A stretch of DNA of 64,000 nucleotides from assembly GCA_032717465.1 (NCBI GenBank), contig CM064681.1:10831832-10895831 (forward strand), read 5' to 3'. Source of the DNA: Coenobita brevimanus. Taxonomy: Eukaryota > Arthropoda > Malacostraca > Decapoda > Coenobitidae. The notes below the pieces were generated by a model. It made no database searches and had not been told where the DNA came from. It worked only from the letters and a program-made list of their open reading frames with translations. A program made the translations under genes and the position numbers. Each line of letters starts with the position of its first letter. The first letter of the stretch is position 1. This document shows positions 1-10,104 of the stretch, piece by piece.

Positions 1-410
1 AGAAAGTGGGAAGTAGGTGGTGGTGGGGAAAGCTAATGGGGGAAATAAGAAAGAACTGGGATGGTACTGGGGAGGAGGGATACTCGGGAAGGAAACAAGG
101 GGTAAAGAAAAGGATGGGGAAAGGAGGGGAGACCGGAGGAGTTGACAAAGAGGGATGGAAATGGGAGATAGGTGGTGTTGAGGGAGGACAGGGTGGATGG
201 CAGGAGAAAATGGAAAGAGGTGGTTGGGGGAGGGGAGATGGCAGTGGGTGAAGAAAGTGGGTGTTTGGAAGGAGGGGGAAGGGTGACAAGGGTGCAGGAA
301 ATAGGTTTGGGAAGGTGGGTAGTTCGTGTGGGGAGAGGTTAGGGAAGGTGACAGAAGGTAAAGGAAATGGGCGGTGTGGGTGGGGGGGGGGAAGTGAGGG
401 AGGGGGAGGT
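1..410 (+). repeat. Purine-rich (G/A) strand-asymmetric tract
   Basis: The plus strand is almost entirely G and A with scattered T, made of GGGGA, GGAGG and AAGTGGG blocks. It ends in a run of nine or more G near 380. Open frames across it encode only Gly/Arg/Glu/Trp-rich low-complexity peptides, so I do not call a gene. Confidence 0.75.
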
Positions 411-1410
411 GACAGCATATACTCGGTGTTCTTGTCGCCCCAGCCTCGTTATAGTGAGTTATGGTGTAATTATGGTGCACGTGAAGGCTCCCTGCTTGCT
501 CCCCTACTTAGTGTTTGTCTGCTTGTCCGCCCGCTGGTTACGCTTCCTGCTTCCTTCCTGCCTGCCTTCCTGCCTACCTCCTTGCTTACAATGCTTCTCC
601 ATGCTCTACACTTCGTTCTTTTTCGGTAAACAGCCTTTTTGCACATCTGTATGTTTCTGATTTATATATATATTTTTTTATGTCACGGCTTTTGTGTGGG
701 TCAAAAGCTGGATATCTGGCCATCGATGATACAGAAAGAGGGATCACGCTTGACTCCTTCAGTCCTGTTACATACTTTTTATATTTCCTTTTTCTCTCTC
801 TCCAAATGAAGACAGAATTCTTGATTTAGAAATGATAGCTGTAGCCGTCAGTAAATGCATTTCTACTTGCAGGTTATTCTAAACTGATTACGTTCACATC
901 ACTGAAGAACAAGAAAAGAATATATCAAAGAAGGAAAAAGGAAAACGTAACCGTATTGAAAGATTGAGCAAAATAATGTGGTCTGACAGGAACAAGAATG
1001 TAATACAACAATCGTCATCGCAACGAAGGGTCTCATGAAGTGTATGTAATCCCTTCCCAGCTTGAGTCCTTGCTAAGCAGTATACTTTATAATTATCTGG
1101 GAGTAACGAGAATATAATACATAAATCATCATTGCCTTGAATGGGTTATTGGAGAGTCTTGTAACGCCTTCACCACCAAGGGCCTCTATGATTAATAAAA
1201 TCGTATGGCGGTGTTAAGAATATAAGAAAGATATACTGAAAATGCAAGTGACGAGATATATTACTTATAACTGAACGTGGTCTCCTGGAAATATAAACAA
1301 AATGAAGAAGGGCATCCTCGTCCTGCGGGAGTTAACGAGGAGAACACCTGGCGATCTCTGGAGCAACACAGTGCAGTTCATGTTTGTATTTGTCATCCTG
1401 CATGGCAAGG
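411..1410. other. AT-rich stretch without a recognised gene
   Basis: A short CCTG/CCTT-rich stretch lies near 535-595. The rest is unique-looking AT-rich DNA with stops in all frames. A weak copy of the short dispersed repeat described at 37248 may lie at about 1065-1160, with AGCTTGAGTCCTTG near its start and ATGGGTTATT at its end. I see nothing else. Confidence 0.6.
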
Positions 1411-1411
1411 C

Positions 1412-1541
<130 letters not shown>

Positions 1542-1613
1542 TAGATAAATGAAATACAAAGGAAGGGTTCAGAAGAGTGAAAAGTGAAATAAAAAAAAAA
1601 GAATAAATAAAGT

Positions 1614-2917
1614 TCTATCTATCTATCTATCTATTGCCAGACGCCTCAATCCCGTTTGGGGTGGCCACAAACAAATCGCCTCCAAGTCGCCCTGTCCCCC
1701 GCCATTTCACCACCCTGCTCCCAACTCACACCCCCCTCTCTCATATACCTCTCCACCCCATCCCTCCATCTCATCCTCGGTCTCCCCCTCCCTCTTCCAC
1801 CCTCCACCTCACTCACATACACTCTCTTCGTCAGTCTTTCACCCTCCATCCTCTCCACATGGCCAAACCACCTCAGTGTGTTCCTCACAACGCTCCCTAT
1901 CACATCCACATCAACACCACAACGCTCCTTTATATCCTCATTCGTCAGCCTGTCTCTCCACGTGACTCCACAAGCTCCTCTTAAATAACTCATTTCCACT
2001 GCTCTCACTCTTGACTTGTGTCCTTCCAACAACGTCCAAGCTTCACTTCCGTACGTTAGAGTTGGTATCACAATACTGTCATGTAGTAACTTTTTTACTT
2101 CCATGCTCACTTCCCTGTTTCTTATCACTGCTTTCAAGGAACCAGCAACCTTTCTTCCCTGCTGTACCCTTTCAAGCACTTCACCCTCCAAACCTCCATC
2201 CTTACTCATCACACTACCCAAATACTTAAACGTACTCACATTTTCCAATTCCTCACCATCCAACCTCGCTATACATTCACTGATTTCACCTCTCTCAAAG
2301 ACCATCACTTTACTCTTCCCTACATTCACCTTTAGGTTCCGTTTCTTACACACTCTCTCAAACTCATCCACCAAGCCTTGCAGCTCCCCTTCATCTTCAC
2401 TCAACAACACAGTATCATCTGCAAACAACAGTACAGGGAGTTTCCAAACACTATCCTCTCTCACCAGGGCCACTCCAACATCCACTACCCTACCTTGTAC
2501 CTCTTTTATTACCCCATCCATGTACAGATTGAACAACCATGGAGACATGACACATCCCTGTTTCAAACCAACTTTCAAAGAGAAAAATTCACTTAGTTCA
2601 CCATCCACACGCACTGCAGCCTTAGCACCATCATACATACTCTTCACAGCATTCAACAACTTCCCATCTACTCCATATATTCTTAACACTTTCCACAATC
2701 CTTGTCTATCCACCCTGTCATATGCTTTCTCCAAATCCATGAAAGCCGCATACAACTTCTTTCCCTTCTCTAGAAACTTTTCCACTAAAGATCTAAGAAT
2801 GAATATCTGATCTACACAACCTCTTCCCTTCCTAAAGCCTCCCTGTTCTTCTCCAACTAATTTCTCTGTTCTTTCTCTAACTCTGTCTATAAGTATCCTA
2901 CCATACACTTTTCCTAT
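1614..2917 (-). mobile_element. 5'-truncated RTE-like LINE with (TAGA)n tail
   Basis: Read on the minus strand, this is the 3' part of a non-LTR retrotransposon. It enters inside the reverse transcriptase at the I-G-K-V-Y-G block, where the DNA upstream becomes an ATTAT pentanucleotide repeat (2915-2939). It ends with the RT stop codon, 12 bases (GGCGTCTGGCAA) and then about five TAGA units (1614-1633). The 5' truncation and simple-sequence tail are typical of target-primed reverse transcription. The RTE-like assignment rests on the RT motifs and on the short 3' end with a tetranucleotide tail; a related jockey-type label is possible. No clear target-site duplication is visible, because both ends abut simple repeats. 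Confidence 0.9.
1646..2908 (-). CDS. Reverse transcriptase, C-terminal 420 codons of a LINE ORF
   Basis: This frame encodes the RNA-directed DNA polymerase that copies LINE RNA at a nicked genomic target. Visible motifs are EEQGGFRKGRGCVDQIF at about residues 20-36, the motif A block AFMDLEKAYDRVD at 55-67 with catalytic D58, GLKQGCVMSP at 114-123, and motif C FADDT at 162-166 with D164 and D165. A thumb-like region follows, with LTYGSEAWTL, LRWFGHVERM and GRGRPRMRWRDGV blocks. The frame is open past its apparent start: 2906-2908 is GTG, and homology continues to I-I-G-K-V-Y upstream. The first residue is therefore a truncation point and not a genuine start. The endonuclease domain and the N-terminal RT blocks are missing. 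There are no stops or frameshifts over 1.26 kb, which points to a young insertion. It is unlikely to be expressed as a working protein. The stop is TGA at 1646-1648. Confidence 0.93.
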   Translation of the reverse strand: MYGRILIDRVRERTEKLVGEEQGGFRKGRGCVDQIFILRSLVEKFLEKGKKLYAAFMDLEKAYDRVDRQGLWKVLRIYGVDGKLLNAVKSMYDGAKAAVRVDGELSEFFSLKVGLKQGCVMSPWLFNLYMDGVIKEVQGRVVDVGVALVREDSVWKLPVLLFADDTVLLSEDEGELQGLVDEFERVCKKRNLKVNVGKSKVMVFERGEISECIARLDGEELENVSTFKYLGSVMSKDGGLEGEVLERVQQGRKVAGSLKAVIRNREVSMEVKKLLHDSIVIPTLTYGSEAWTLLEGHKSRVRAVEMSYLRGACGVTWRDRLTNEDIKERCGVDVDVIGSVVRNTLRWFGHVERMEGERLTKRVYVSEVEGGRGRGRPRMRWRDGVERYMREGGVSWEQGGEMAGDRATWRRFVCGHPKRD

Positions 2918-2939
2918 TATATTATATTATATTATACTA
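2915..2939. repeat. (ATTAT)n pentanucleotide repeat at the LINE 5' truncation point
   Basis: About four to five units of ATTAT/TTATA abut the point where RT homology ends. It may be the pre-existing target sequence or filler added during insertion. Confidence 0.8.
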
Positions 2940-3120
2940 AGTTGTGGTGAGAAATTAAGGAAAATATGAAGAGGGGAGGCTATGCATAAGAAAAGAGGGT
3001 GTTTGTGGAGTGATGAAGAGGCATGAGGGACGAGACGGTGTAGAAGGGAGGGAGGAGAGGATTGAAATGGGGAGGGGGAGAGAAGGGTGGTGGAGGAGGG
3101 AAGGGGTAAGGTAATCACAG
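2940..3120 (+). repeat. Purine-rich tract
   Basis: The plus strand is G/A-rich with GGGAGG and AAGAGG blocks. It is replaced by a pyrimidine-rich tract after a short complex stretch at about 3120-3180. Confidence 0.7.
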
Positions 3121-3180
3121 GTGTTGGAAGGATTTGCATGTCGGGGTACCGAGAGTCTTCCTGCCATGACGTCATTCCCT
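3121..3180. other. Short complex island between purine and pyrimidine tracts
   Basis: About 60 bp of mixed composition separates the purine tract from the pyrimidine tract. It contains ATTTGCAT (matching the POU octamer consensus) and TGACGTCA (a perfect CRE palindrome). These motif matches are seen directly; any regulatory role is only inference. Confidence 0.35.
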
Positions 3181-4200
3181 CCCCCCCTCCCCACAGTACA
3201 TGACCCCACTTACACTATCCTACATGATCCTCTCCCTGTCTCTAAATTCCTTTCTCCCTCACGTATCTTCTGTCCCTACTTTACCATCCTTCTCCATCTA
3301 ACATGTTTTTCTCCTCACTTCTCTTCCCCACCCCACACACTCTAATACATGAGCCCTTTTCTCCCTGTGAAATATTCCACATTTCTCTCTGACTTTCTAT
3401 ACGTACGAACATCTATATCTCTCCCACTCCTTAACTTTGTATAATTATTTTCCACAAATATAGTCCCCCCACTCCTTCCCTACGTGAGACATTTCACTCG
3501 AGTAATCATTTCCTTCTCATATCTATGTTCTTCCATTCTTTCCTCGTCTTCCACATTCTACCTTCTCCATTTCCCTCGTTCCATCCCCCCTAACCCTTTC
3601 CTGATACGCTTTATACCTTCCCGTTCTTACCCTTCCTTCTACTTTCACTCTTTCACACACTTTTTCTGTCTTTTCGTACTTTACCCCCTCCTCCCCTTCC
3701 CCTTCTCTCTCCCTCTCTTCTTTCCTGTCCCTTCTCACAATTACTTGCAGTTTCTGTCTCTGTTTTACTTTCCTTTTCACTCCCCCCATCTTCTTGCCTT
3801 TCCCATCCTTCTTCCACCTACTTTTATCTCACTCTTTTACACATTCTTTTTTCTCCCTTTCACTTCCCTCTTAAACACCCAGCATCGTCGTTCTTTCTTT
3901 CCATTCTTCTCAGTATTTTGGGGCTCTTTCTCCTTTTCCCCTCTCTTTCCGTTCCTTCCCTTCACTTCTCTTACCTTTCTGTCTTTCTCTTCCTGTTAAC
4001 GCTTTTAACTCCCTTCCCACCCACTCTGCTCTAAATCTTCATTCTTTTCCCCTCTCCCATAAGAAACGTTTTCATCCTCCCTTCTTCTTCCCCGCCTTGA
4101 CTCACTCTCTATTCTTTCTCACAGTTCCATCCCTCCTCATCTCCCCCCCATGTCGCACCCGTCCCCTTCAGACGCATTCCCCATCTCGTTAGTTTATACC
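3181..4200 (+). repeat. Pyrimidine-rich (C/T) strand-asymmetric tract
   Basis: About 1 kb in which the plus strand is dominated by TCCC, CTTCC and TTTC words. The long frame at 3484-3999 is a Phe/Pro/Ser/Leu-rich product of this bias and is not a gene. Confidence 0.8.
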
Positions 4201-4314
4201 ATCGTTGTAAACTACACAAGCCTGTTTCTTCTCTCGTTACAAGCACACGTCGTTACCTCTTGTTTCAAATGATATAACGTTTTCATTTGGTATGTATATG
4301 CATATCTATTTATC

Positions 4315-4316
4315 AA

Positions 4317-4410
<94 letters not shown>
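4315..4410 (+). repeat. (TC)n and (TA)n microsatellites
   Basis: About 12 TC units (4316-4342) are followed by about 33 uninterrupted TA units (4344-4408). Confidence 0.95.
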
Positions 4411-4413
<3 letters not shown>

Positions 4414-5395
4414 TTATCAATTTATCAGTCTATATATCAATCCATATATGTATATAAATGTATGTATGTCTAAATGTAAAATGGCATTAGGAAAGCAACA
4501 TTAACATCACTGAAAGGCAAAACTGTAATTCCCTGCTTACAGCATTCAGTCTCTGTCACCCATGCACTGTACTTGGGAAACCACGATACTTGAAATTAAT
4601 GGAACATCTAGGGAAGAGAAATTTTGATATCCCCGACCGTGTGTTGCTGAGTGAGCGGGCATCATTTGGACTGCTGCACTGGTCCCCTCCTAATGACCTA
4701 GTCGACAAAGCATCCTGTATTATAAAGTCTCTTGATTTAGCTGCATATTTTTTTCTTATTGTGCCTCCTTAATATTGGAAAAATGTTAAAAAGAAAATCT
4801 CATACTGAGTTGCAATAAAATATTTTGGAGATTGGAGCTGTTCTTGAGGATATGTTGCCCTGAACATTCACTAGTACGGAGTTTGTTTAGTTTAGACGTT
4901 GAAGGAGGCCACTTTCATTACACTCTCTACTGGTGAATAAATCGTAATACATTTAGGAAAGAAGGTGCTGAATTCCAGTGAACTCTGATCATCAACTACG
5001 AAAATATTGACATTCTTGGACCTTAGTGTAATAAATCACCTTGTATAATAATAAATTCAGCAATAAAGGAGCATCTCGCAGAAAGCATTGACGAGTAGAC
5101 GTGGGAAAGTAAAAAATGTTGAACTACAGGACAAAAAGATGCAAAAGATGGAAGTAAAAAAAAAGATAAGAAAAACTGAGAGAAACGAGGAGTCCTGATA
5201 AAATGGAAAGAGAAGATGGATTAAGTTGAGAGATGGCTAGGGAGTTAAGCAAGGAGTAAAAAGTGAGTGAGGAAACTAGCTGTGAAAGCAGAGAGAGAGA
5301 GAGAGAGAAGGTGGAGGAGGAAAGGGCCTGAGTAAAGCTTCTGACCCTTCGAATTACAATTGCAAACTAGTGATGATTACACCGTGTGGGATGAC
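4411..5395. other. Unrecognised AT-rich stretch
   Basis: I see no protein motif, RNA fold or known repeat here. A 60-codon frame at 4590-4772 has ordinary composition but no recognisable similarity. 5150-5340 is purine-rich with a short GA run near 5290. Confidence 0.5.
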
Positions 5396-5397
5396 TG

Positions 5398-5400
<3 letters not shown>

Positions 5401-5448
<48 letters not shown>
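5401..5448 (+). repeat. (TC)n microsatellite
   Basis: About 24 perfect TC units. A second, shorter TC run occurs at about 5730-5757. Confidence 0.95.
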
Positions 5449-5449
<1 letters not shown>

Positions 5450-5451
<2 letters not shown>

Positions 5452-5721
5452 CTTATGCTTTTTTTCCACTACTTCTAAGCTTTTTTCTCCCTCTCTCCTC
5501 CTCACTGTTGCTTTCTATTCTTCTTCATCCCGTCGTAGCGGATTTTGCATAATTTTTTTTATTTGTTTCTTTTTTTACCTCATCCATTTGACAGTCTATC
5601 CTATTATTTATTTTTTTTTTTTTTTAATAGCTATCTTCGGTCTTCGAGTATTCATTTTTTCTTCGGTATTGATGCTTCTTTGTTTCAATATCAGTGTTCC
5701 GTTATTTCCCTGTTATCAATT

Positions 5722-5761
<40 letters not shown>

Positions 5762-6268
5762 TATCACTTTCCCTTCATCTCATAATGTTTAAAATTCGTT
5801 TGATTCGGAATCTGATGGTTCGGAATGCTTACTCAGAGCTAAGAAGGGGGAAAAATGACGGTTTGGTTAAGACGAACCGTTCATTTTCGTACCCATGCCA
5901 CTACTCACAAAGTTCCGGATGTTGCCCGGCTTGTAGTCTGCCAATGTGCCTCTCCCAGTGCTGTTTACTCCCTTAATTTTCACGGAATTCTCGCGTGTTG
6001 TGACTCGTGATGGCTCCCGCAACTCTGGGATTAACGTGGATTACTACACTACTGATGCCGTGGATTTACCTGTAATACACCTGCAACACACCTACACCTG
6101 CACTACACTTAATGGGTAAGCTGGAAAAAAGAATCTCATTACTGTATTTTTTTTTTTTAATTAATGTTTGCGGGATGTTTATGGGGGTTTCAGAGGGCCT
6201 GTCCACCAGTCGGGAATTTTCGATAACCCAGAATTCCCAGTGTCCCCTGCACTCCGGATTAAAAGACA
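5450..6268. other. T-rich then mixed unrecognised DNA
   Basis: 5450-5800 is T/C-rich with poly-T runs. 5800-6265 is mixed sequence with stops in all frames and no recognisable gene. A small inverted pair ACGGTT/AACCGT lies near 5860-5882. Confidence 0.45.
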
Positions 6269-6269
6269 A

Positions 6270-6433
6270 TCTATCTATCTATCTATTGCCAGACGAGTTA
6301 ATCCCGTAAGAGGTGGCCACAAACAAATCGCCTCCATGTAGCCCTGACCCCCGCCATTTCATTGCCCTGCTCCCAGCTCACACAAACCTCTCTCATATAC
6401 TTCTCCACTCCATCCCTCCATCTCATCCTTGGC
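6270..6433 (-). mobile_element. 164-bp 5'-truncated copy of the (TAGA)n-tailed LINE
   Basis: The copy aligns with 1614-1783 almost end to end: (TCTA)n, TTGCCAGACG, then the codons for the last part of the RT. The minus-strand reading ends ...GHLLRD followed by TAA, so the stop position is conserved although the codon differs from the TGA of the 1.3-kb copy. Homology stops near 6433. Confidence 0.9.
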
Positions 6434-7090
6434 TGTATAAATGTATCTGTTCCTTGCGAGACTACATAATGCTTTTGGGGGGGTCATATTTAATATCTCC
6501 TTTCTCTTTGTTTTATTTTCCTGTCATATATTTTTAAGTCATTATTTCCGTCTGCCTCTTCCTTTATTTAACATTCATACGATCTCAAGACACGCATAGC
6601 TGAGTAACGCGTCTCCCTATAGCTGAAATAATAAAGCTGACTCTACCATGAGAGATTTAACTATCAGTATTAACATTATGAGGATGTCTAAGTCACTCTT
6701 GGGTAAATCAATTCAGCCTCGCAATTTTCCGTTTCTCTTACTAAGCTTTTCCCCTTTTAACCTTTTTTCCAGGTTGTCTTCAAAGCATACCATTGACGAT
6801 GCACACAATACCGTATATTTTTAGGTATTTTCATTTGTGACTATGATTTGCTTTCATCCTTTCCTCTCTCGATTTTCATTTCATCTTCCACTTCCCCGCT
6901 CCTCATGCATAGCCTTCTGGAAGCTTTAGGCCTTCTTTCCATTCTCCCTCGATTTTTCATGTTTCCTTTAGTTATTCCCTATATTACCTTTTCTTTCATT
7001 ATTTTAGTCATCATTCTCTTTGTTCATCTCGTATGCTCTTTTTTACATAATATTAGCCGTACTTTAAAATCGCGAAATCCCCACACCCGT
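6434..7090. other. Unrecognised T-rich stretch
   Basis: Mixed T-rich DNA. Frames here are short and hydrophobic, as expected from T-rich composition. I see no gene. Confidence 0.5.
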
Positions 7091-7500
7091 GAAAGTAAGA
7101 ACTAGCCAAGAGTGAGGCAGGGCCGGGTCACCTGTGTTGTCACCCATTGATTGATGACCTGGTCCTCCTCTTGCCAAAGGTTGCCATGGAGTTATCAAGC
7201 TTTTGCCATTTTCTCACCTTTTCCCTCCTCGCCGGAACATGAATGAGTGAGGCGAGGGAGCGATGCAAGCAGTGTTTACGTTAGGGTGGGTGTATAAACA
7301 GAGGCGCGTGGGTGGTGAGGGGTTTGTTTTGGTTCGGTAATTCAGGGAGCTGTGTCTGTCACCTCCACGACCACTAACAAAAACGATCACAAGGAAGGCA
7401 CGGGAGGCGGCCAATGGGAGGTGCCGACACAACCTGCTCTAGCTGGTTAGTGACATCCCTTCCACGGTTTAGGCTGGGCTGGGCTGGTCTCACAAACATT
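7091..7500. other. GC-richer island with TATA-like and CCAAT-like words
   Basis: This stretch is more G+C- and CpG-rich than its surroundings. It contains TATAAAC near 7291 and GGCCAATGGG near 7410, plus three tandem GGGCT units near 7475. A core promoter or a first exon is possible but unproven: no recognisable coding frame follows on either strand. Confidence 0.25.
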
Positions 7501-7774
7501 TAAAATTAAACAGTGTGTTTTGCCTGGTACACAGAATGCTGATATACCAGTAACGAAATTAGTACAGACTGGAATAAAACCTTCCTTATTAGTACACCCT
7601 CTACACTGCATTTTCCTTTGCTGGTTAATATTGTTAAGCTGAGCAAAGCCTGATATATTTCTATAACTATAGATGATTTTCTTTCATAAGATGCGTCAGG
7701 GAAGACAATGACAGACATTCCCAAAGTGTAGCGGAGTAGCAGGTGAACTTTAAGTTCCGTTTCTTTTATAAAAG

Positions 7775-7925
7775 CTCCAACATGCTTGCATGCATCGGCC
7801 TTGGTCACCTAATGGTGGCTTTCCGTGCTGCTCGATCACTGGCAGCCTCCCTTTTCAGTCCCTTATCCCTGAAGTCACACTCCATGACCTCGTCCCAGGT
7901 CCATTTTGGCCTGGCTCTCGCAAGC
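7775..7925 (-). pseudogene. LINE reverse transcriptase C-terminal fragment
   Basis: The minus strand reads RPKWTWDEVMECDFRDKGLK, then REAASDRAARKATIR, a stop, and PRPMHASML. This is the usual C-terminal end of invertebrate LINE RT proteins (GRPxxTWDEVV...DLRxKGL...DRxxWRxxI). Only the last 45-50 codons remain, with one in-frame stop. The DNA after the ATIR block matches that after the same block at 14290-14330, so both pieces come from one LINE family. No tail or insertion-site duplication is visible. Confidence 0.65.
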
Positions 7926-8545
7926 CTGCATAAATATAAAAGGGCATCGTTTATACGATGACTGACTCACGTTTTATCGATGCCTCGAACTGAAATAAAG
8001 TAACATTTGAAAACCCAGAGAGATGGTTAGATAGCCTTTGTCTAAAATGGTTACAAGGAAGAAACATCGTGGAGAGGGTTGGGGAAGGGAGGGGGAGTGT
8101 GGAAAGACGTAAGGAGAGATACTTGGTATATATTAGGAAGTTTATGAAGAGGCGAAGAATATTGAGAGAGGGCTGGGAGCAACTAGACGATGTGTGGGAG
8201 GAGGATGGGACAGGGAGAGTGGAAAAGTTTGAGGCGTGTGTAAGAAAGGGAGGGGCGGAAAATAACTGTAATTGATTGTGAGGGAAAGAGAAAATATAAT
8301 GAAGAAACGAAAACAAAAGGTAGGAAACTTTATGGTATCGGAAGTAATGAGGGGTAGGAGAAGTAAAGGAAAATACAAGGAGGGAGGAAACAAGGGTAAT
8401 GAACAACTGGGAAGAATTGTGAGTAAATAAGTAACTGATATATTTAAAGAAAGGTTGAAGATTTATCAATACATTAACTTCATTAGTGCTTGAGTTATTC
8501 ATGGGAGGCCATCCACGTCACCAGTTCCTTGCAATATACATCTAT
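7926..8545 (+). other. Mostly purine-rich stretch, no recognised gene
   Basis: 8040-8400 is G/A-rich on the plus strand. A 68-codon frame at 8069-8275 encodes a charged Arg/Glu/Gly-rich peptide that I do not recognise; the composition bias is enough to explain it. Confidence 0.5.
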
Positions 8546-8550
8546 TAATC

Positions 8551-8582
8551 CATCTATCTATCTATTGCCAGACGCCTTAATC
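8551..8582 (-). mobile_element. Ultra-short copy of the LINE 3' end
   Basis: Three TCTA units are followed by TTGCCAGACGCCTTAATC, identical to the last 18 element bases before the tail (GATTAA stop, GGCGTCTGGCAA). Homology then stops abruptly. It is either an extreme 5'-truncated insertion or a tail-end fragment moved with the microsatellite. Confidence 0.75.
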
Positions 8583-9880
8583 ATCACATAACAAAATTTA
8601 CAATAAAAAAAGGCAGCAAAAGTTGTGTTGTGGCATCCATCAAACACGATATCCCTTAAGATTCCCAAATTAATGTCTGTTATTTATCATTCACGTGTCA
8701 AAAAACTGAATTTGCTTTAAATGTAAGTGGTGATTTTTATCCTCATTTGTTTGAAGATAGTTTGGAATTCCACAAAATAGAATAAAGAGATACAACAATA
8801 CTCCTAACTGGAAGCAGAGAAGGTTATGACATTGTGCACATTTGTTAAATCCAGTGGCATACTTTTATATCCAATGGCCATTTGACTACACGTGGCTATT
8901 AGTAGAGATGGCAGGGCCTGGGAATCTTTGCCAGAGTAAATGTGCTATGGTATGCATTTCTAGAATATAAACAGTTGTGCGAGAAAACAAGATGACTATG
9001 GGGCAGCGTGCACATAAGGGCAGGAGGTATAAAGGAGGCAAAAGTACCACAGACTAACAGAACTGGGTATAATCTGTATGCACTAAAAGAAAATGACAGA
9101 TATGAGAGCGGCAGTAATCAGATCAAATTCACTTGCGCGGATTCTCATGCCTGTGGGGTGGAGCCGAGAATTTTGGAGGCCTGAATGGTGAGGGAACGAA
9201 GGAGTATCTATTTTCGCTGACAAATGTTATTAATTTCTCACTCTCAGTTTTCTTCTGTACCAAGGTCAGTGTTATTTTATTTGTAATATTGAATATAATG
9301 AAGAAAAATTCCAGATTTCATTAGAGTACGCATTAATTTGGATAATGAAGATTCCTTATAATGATTATATTTTATTTCCATTGAAGTAAATTAGACGGGT
9401 TGTATCCAGACGTAAGATTAGGAGACAGTTTAAGTAAAGAAATTATCCTGGTGTTCCCAGTGAAATCGGCGTTACATTCCTTCTCTCACTATGCACTTCC
9501 CTGGAATTCTTGACTTCATCTCACAGGCACACTTTTTTCTCACAACGCCGTGCTTTCATGTTAATAAATCACTTTCGTAACGCTTGTCCGGTAGAGGCCA
9601 TTCCGTCGACTGCAAGGTTAATAAAACGGTGCAGCCTTTGTCTTGAGGATCCACGTAAACTTTTCTTTCATCTGTTACTGTCATTTGCCACATACTCGTA
9701 CGGATTTTATGTATATTTATATTTTTAGAGTACTGAGTAATCATTTATTTAAGAGAATATTAACGTAATAAAAATACATAACCGTGGCATGTTACAGAAC
9801 AGTTAGAGTTATAACTAATTTTAGCTATATTATTCCAACCACAGGAAGAGTAATGAAAATAAAATATACATCAGAATATA
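8583..9880. other. AT-rich stretch, nothing recognised
   Basis: Unique-looking AT-rich DNA with frequent stops in all six frames. I see no repeat, RNA or protein signature. Confidence 0.55.
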
Positions 9881-10100
9881 GTGTGTGTGGTGGTAAGGTG
9901 CAGTAACCCCGTAGACCCCACGCCATAACCCCGCCTTTAGTATGCTACAAGACGGGGTCCAGGACTATTTAGCATATCATTGGCCCAGTCGTAACGCAGG
10001 GCTTTAGTGGCCAACAAGATGGGGGCGAGGCTATCTGGACCCGCCATCACTGAAAGACGCACCAGTCAACCAACCGGATTCCTACCGGGACGATGGACTC
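9881..10100. other. CpG-containing unrecognised segment before the minisatellite
   Basis: A GC-richer segment with GACCCC/GGGGTC-type complementary words lies immediately upstream of the 19-bp repeat array. It may be the unique part of a larger repeat element. No coding similarity is seen. Confidence 0.35.
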
Positions 10101-10104
10101 TTAA

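Noticed and set aside
7091..7500. Host gene promoter with TATA and CCAAT boxes
   Set aside because: Motifs of this length are common by chance, and no downstream coding exon could be recognised; kept only as a low-confidence island.
8069..8275. 68-codon charged plus-strand frame
   Set aside because: The purine-rich composition explains the Arg/Glu/Gly-rich peptide; no family is recognised.
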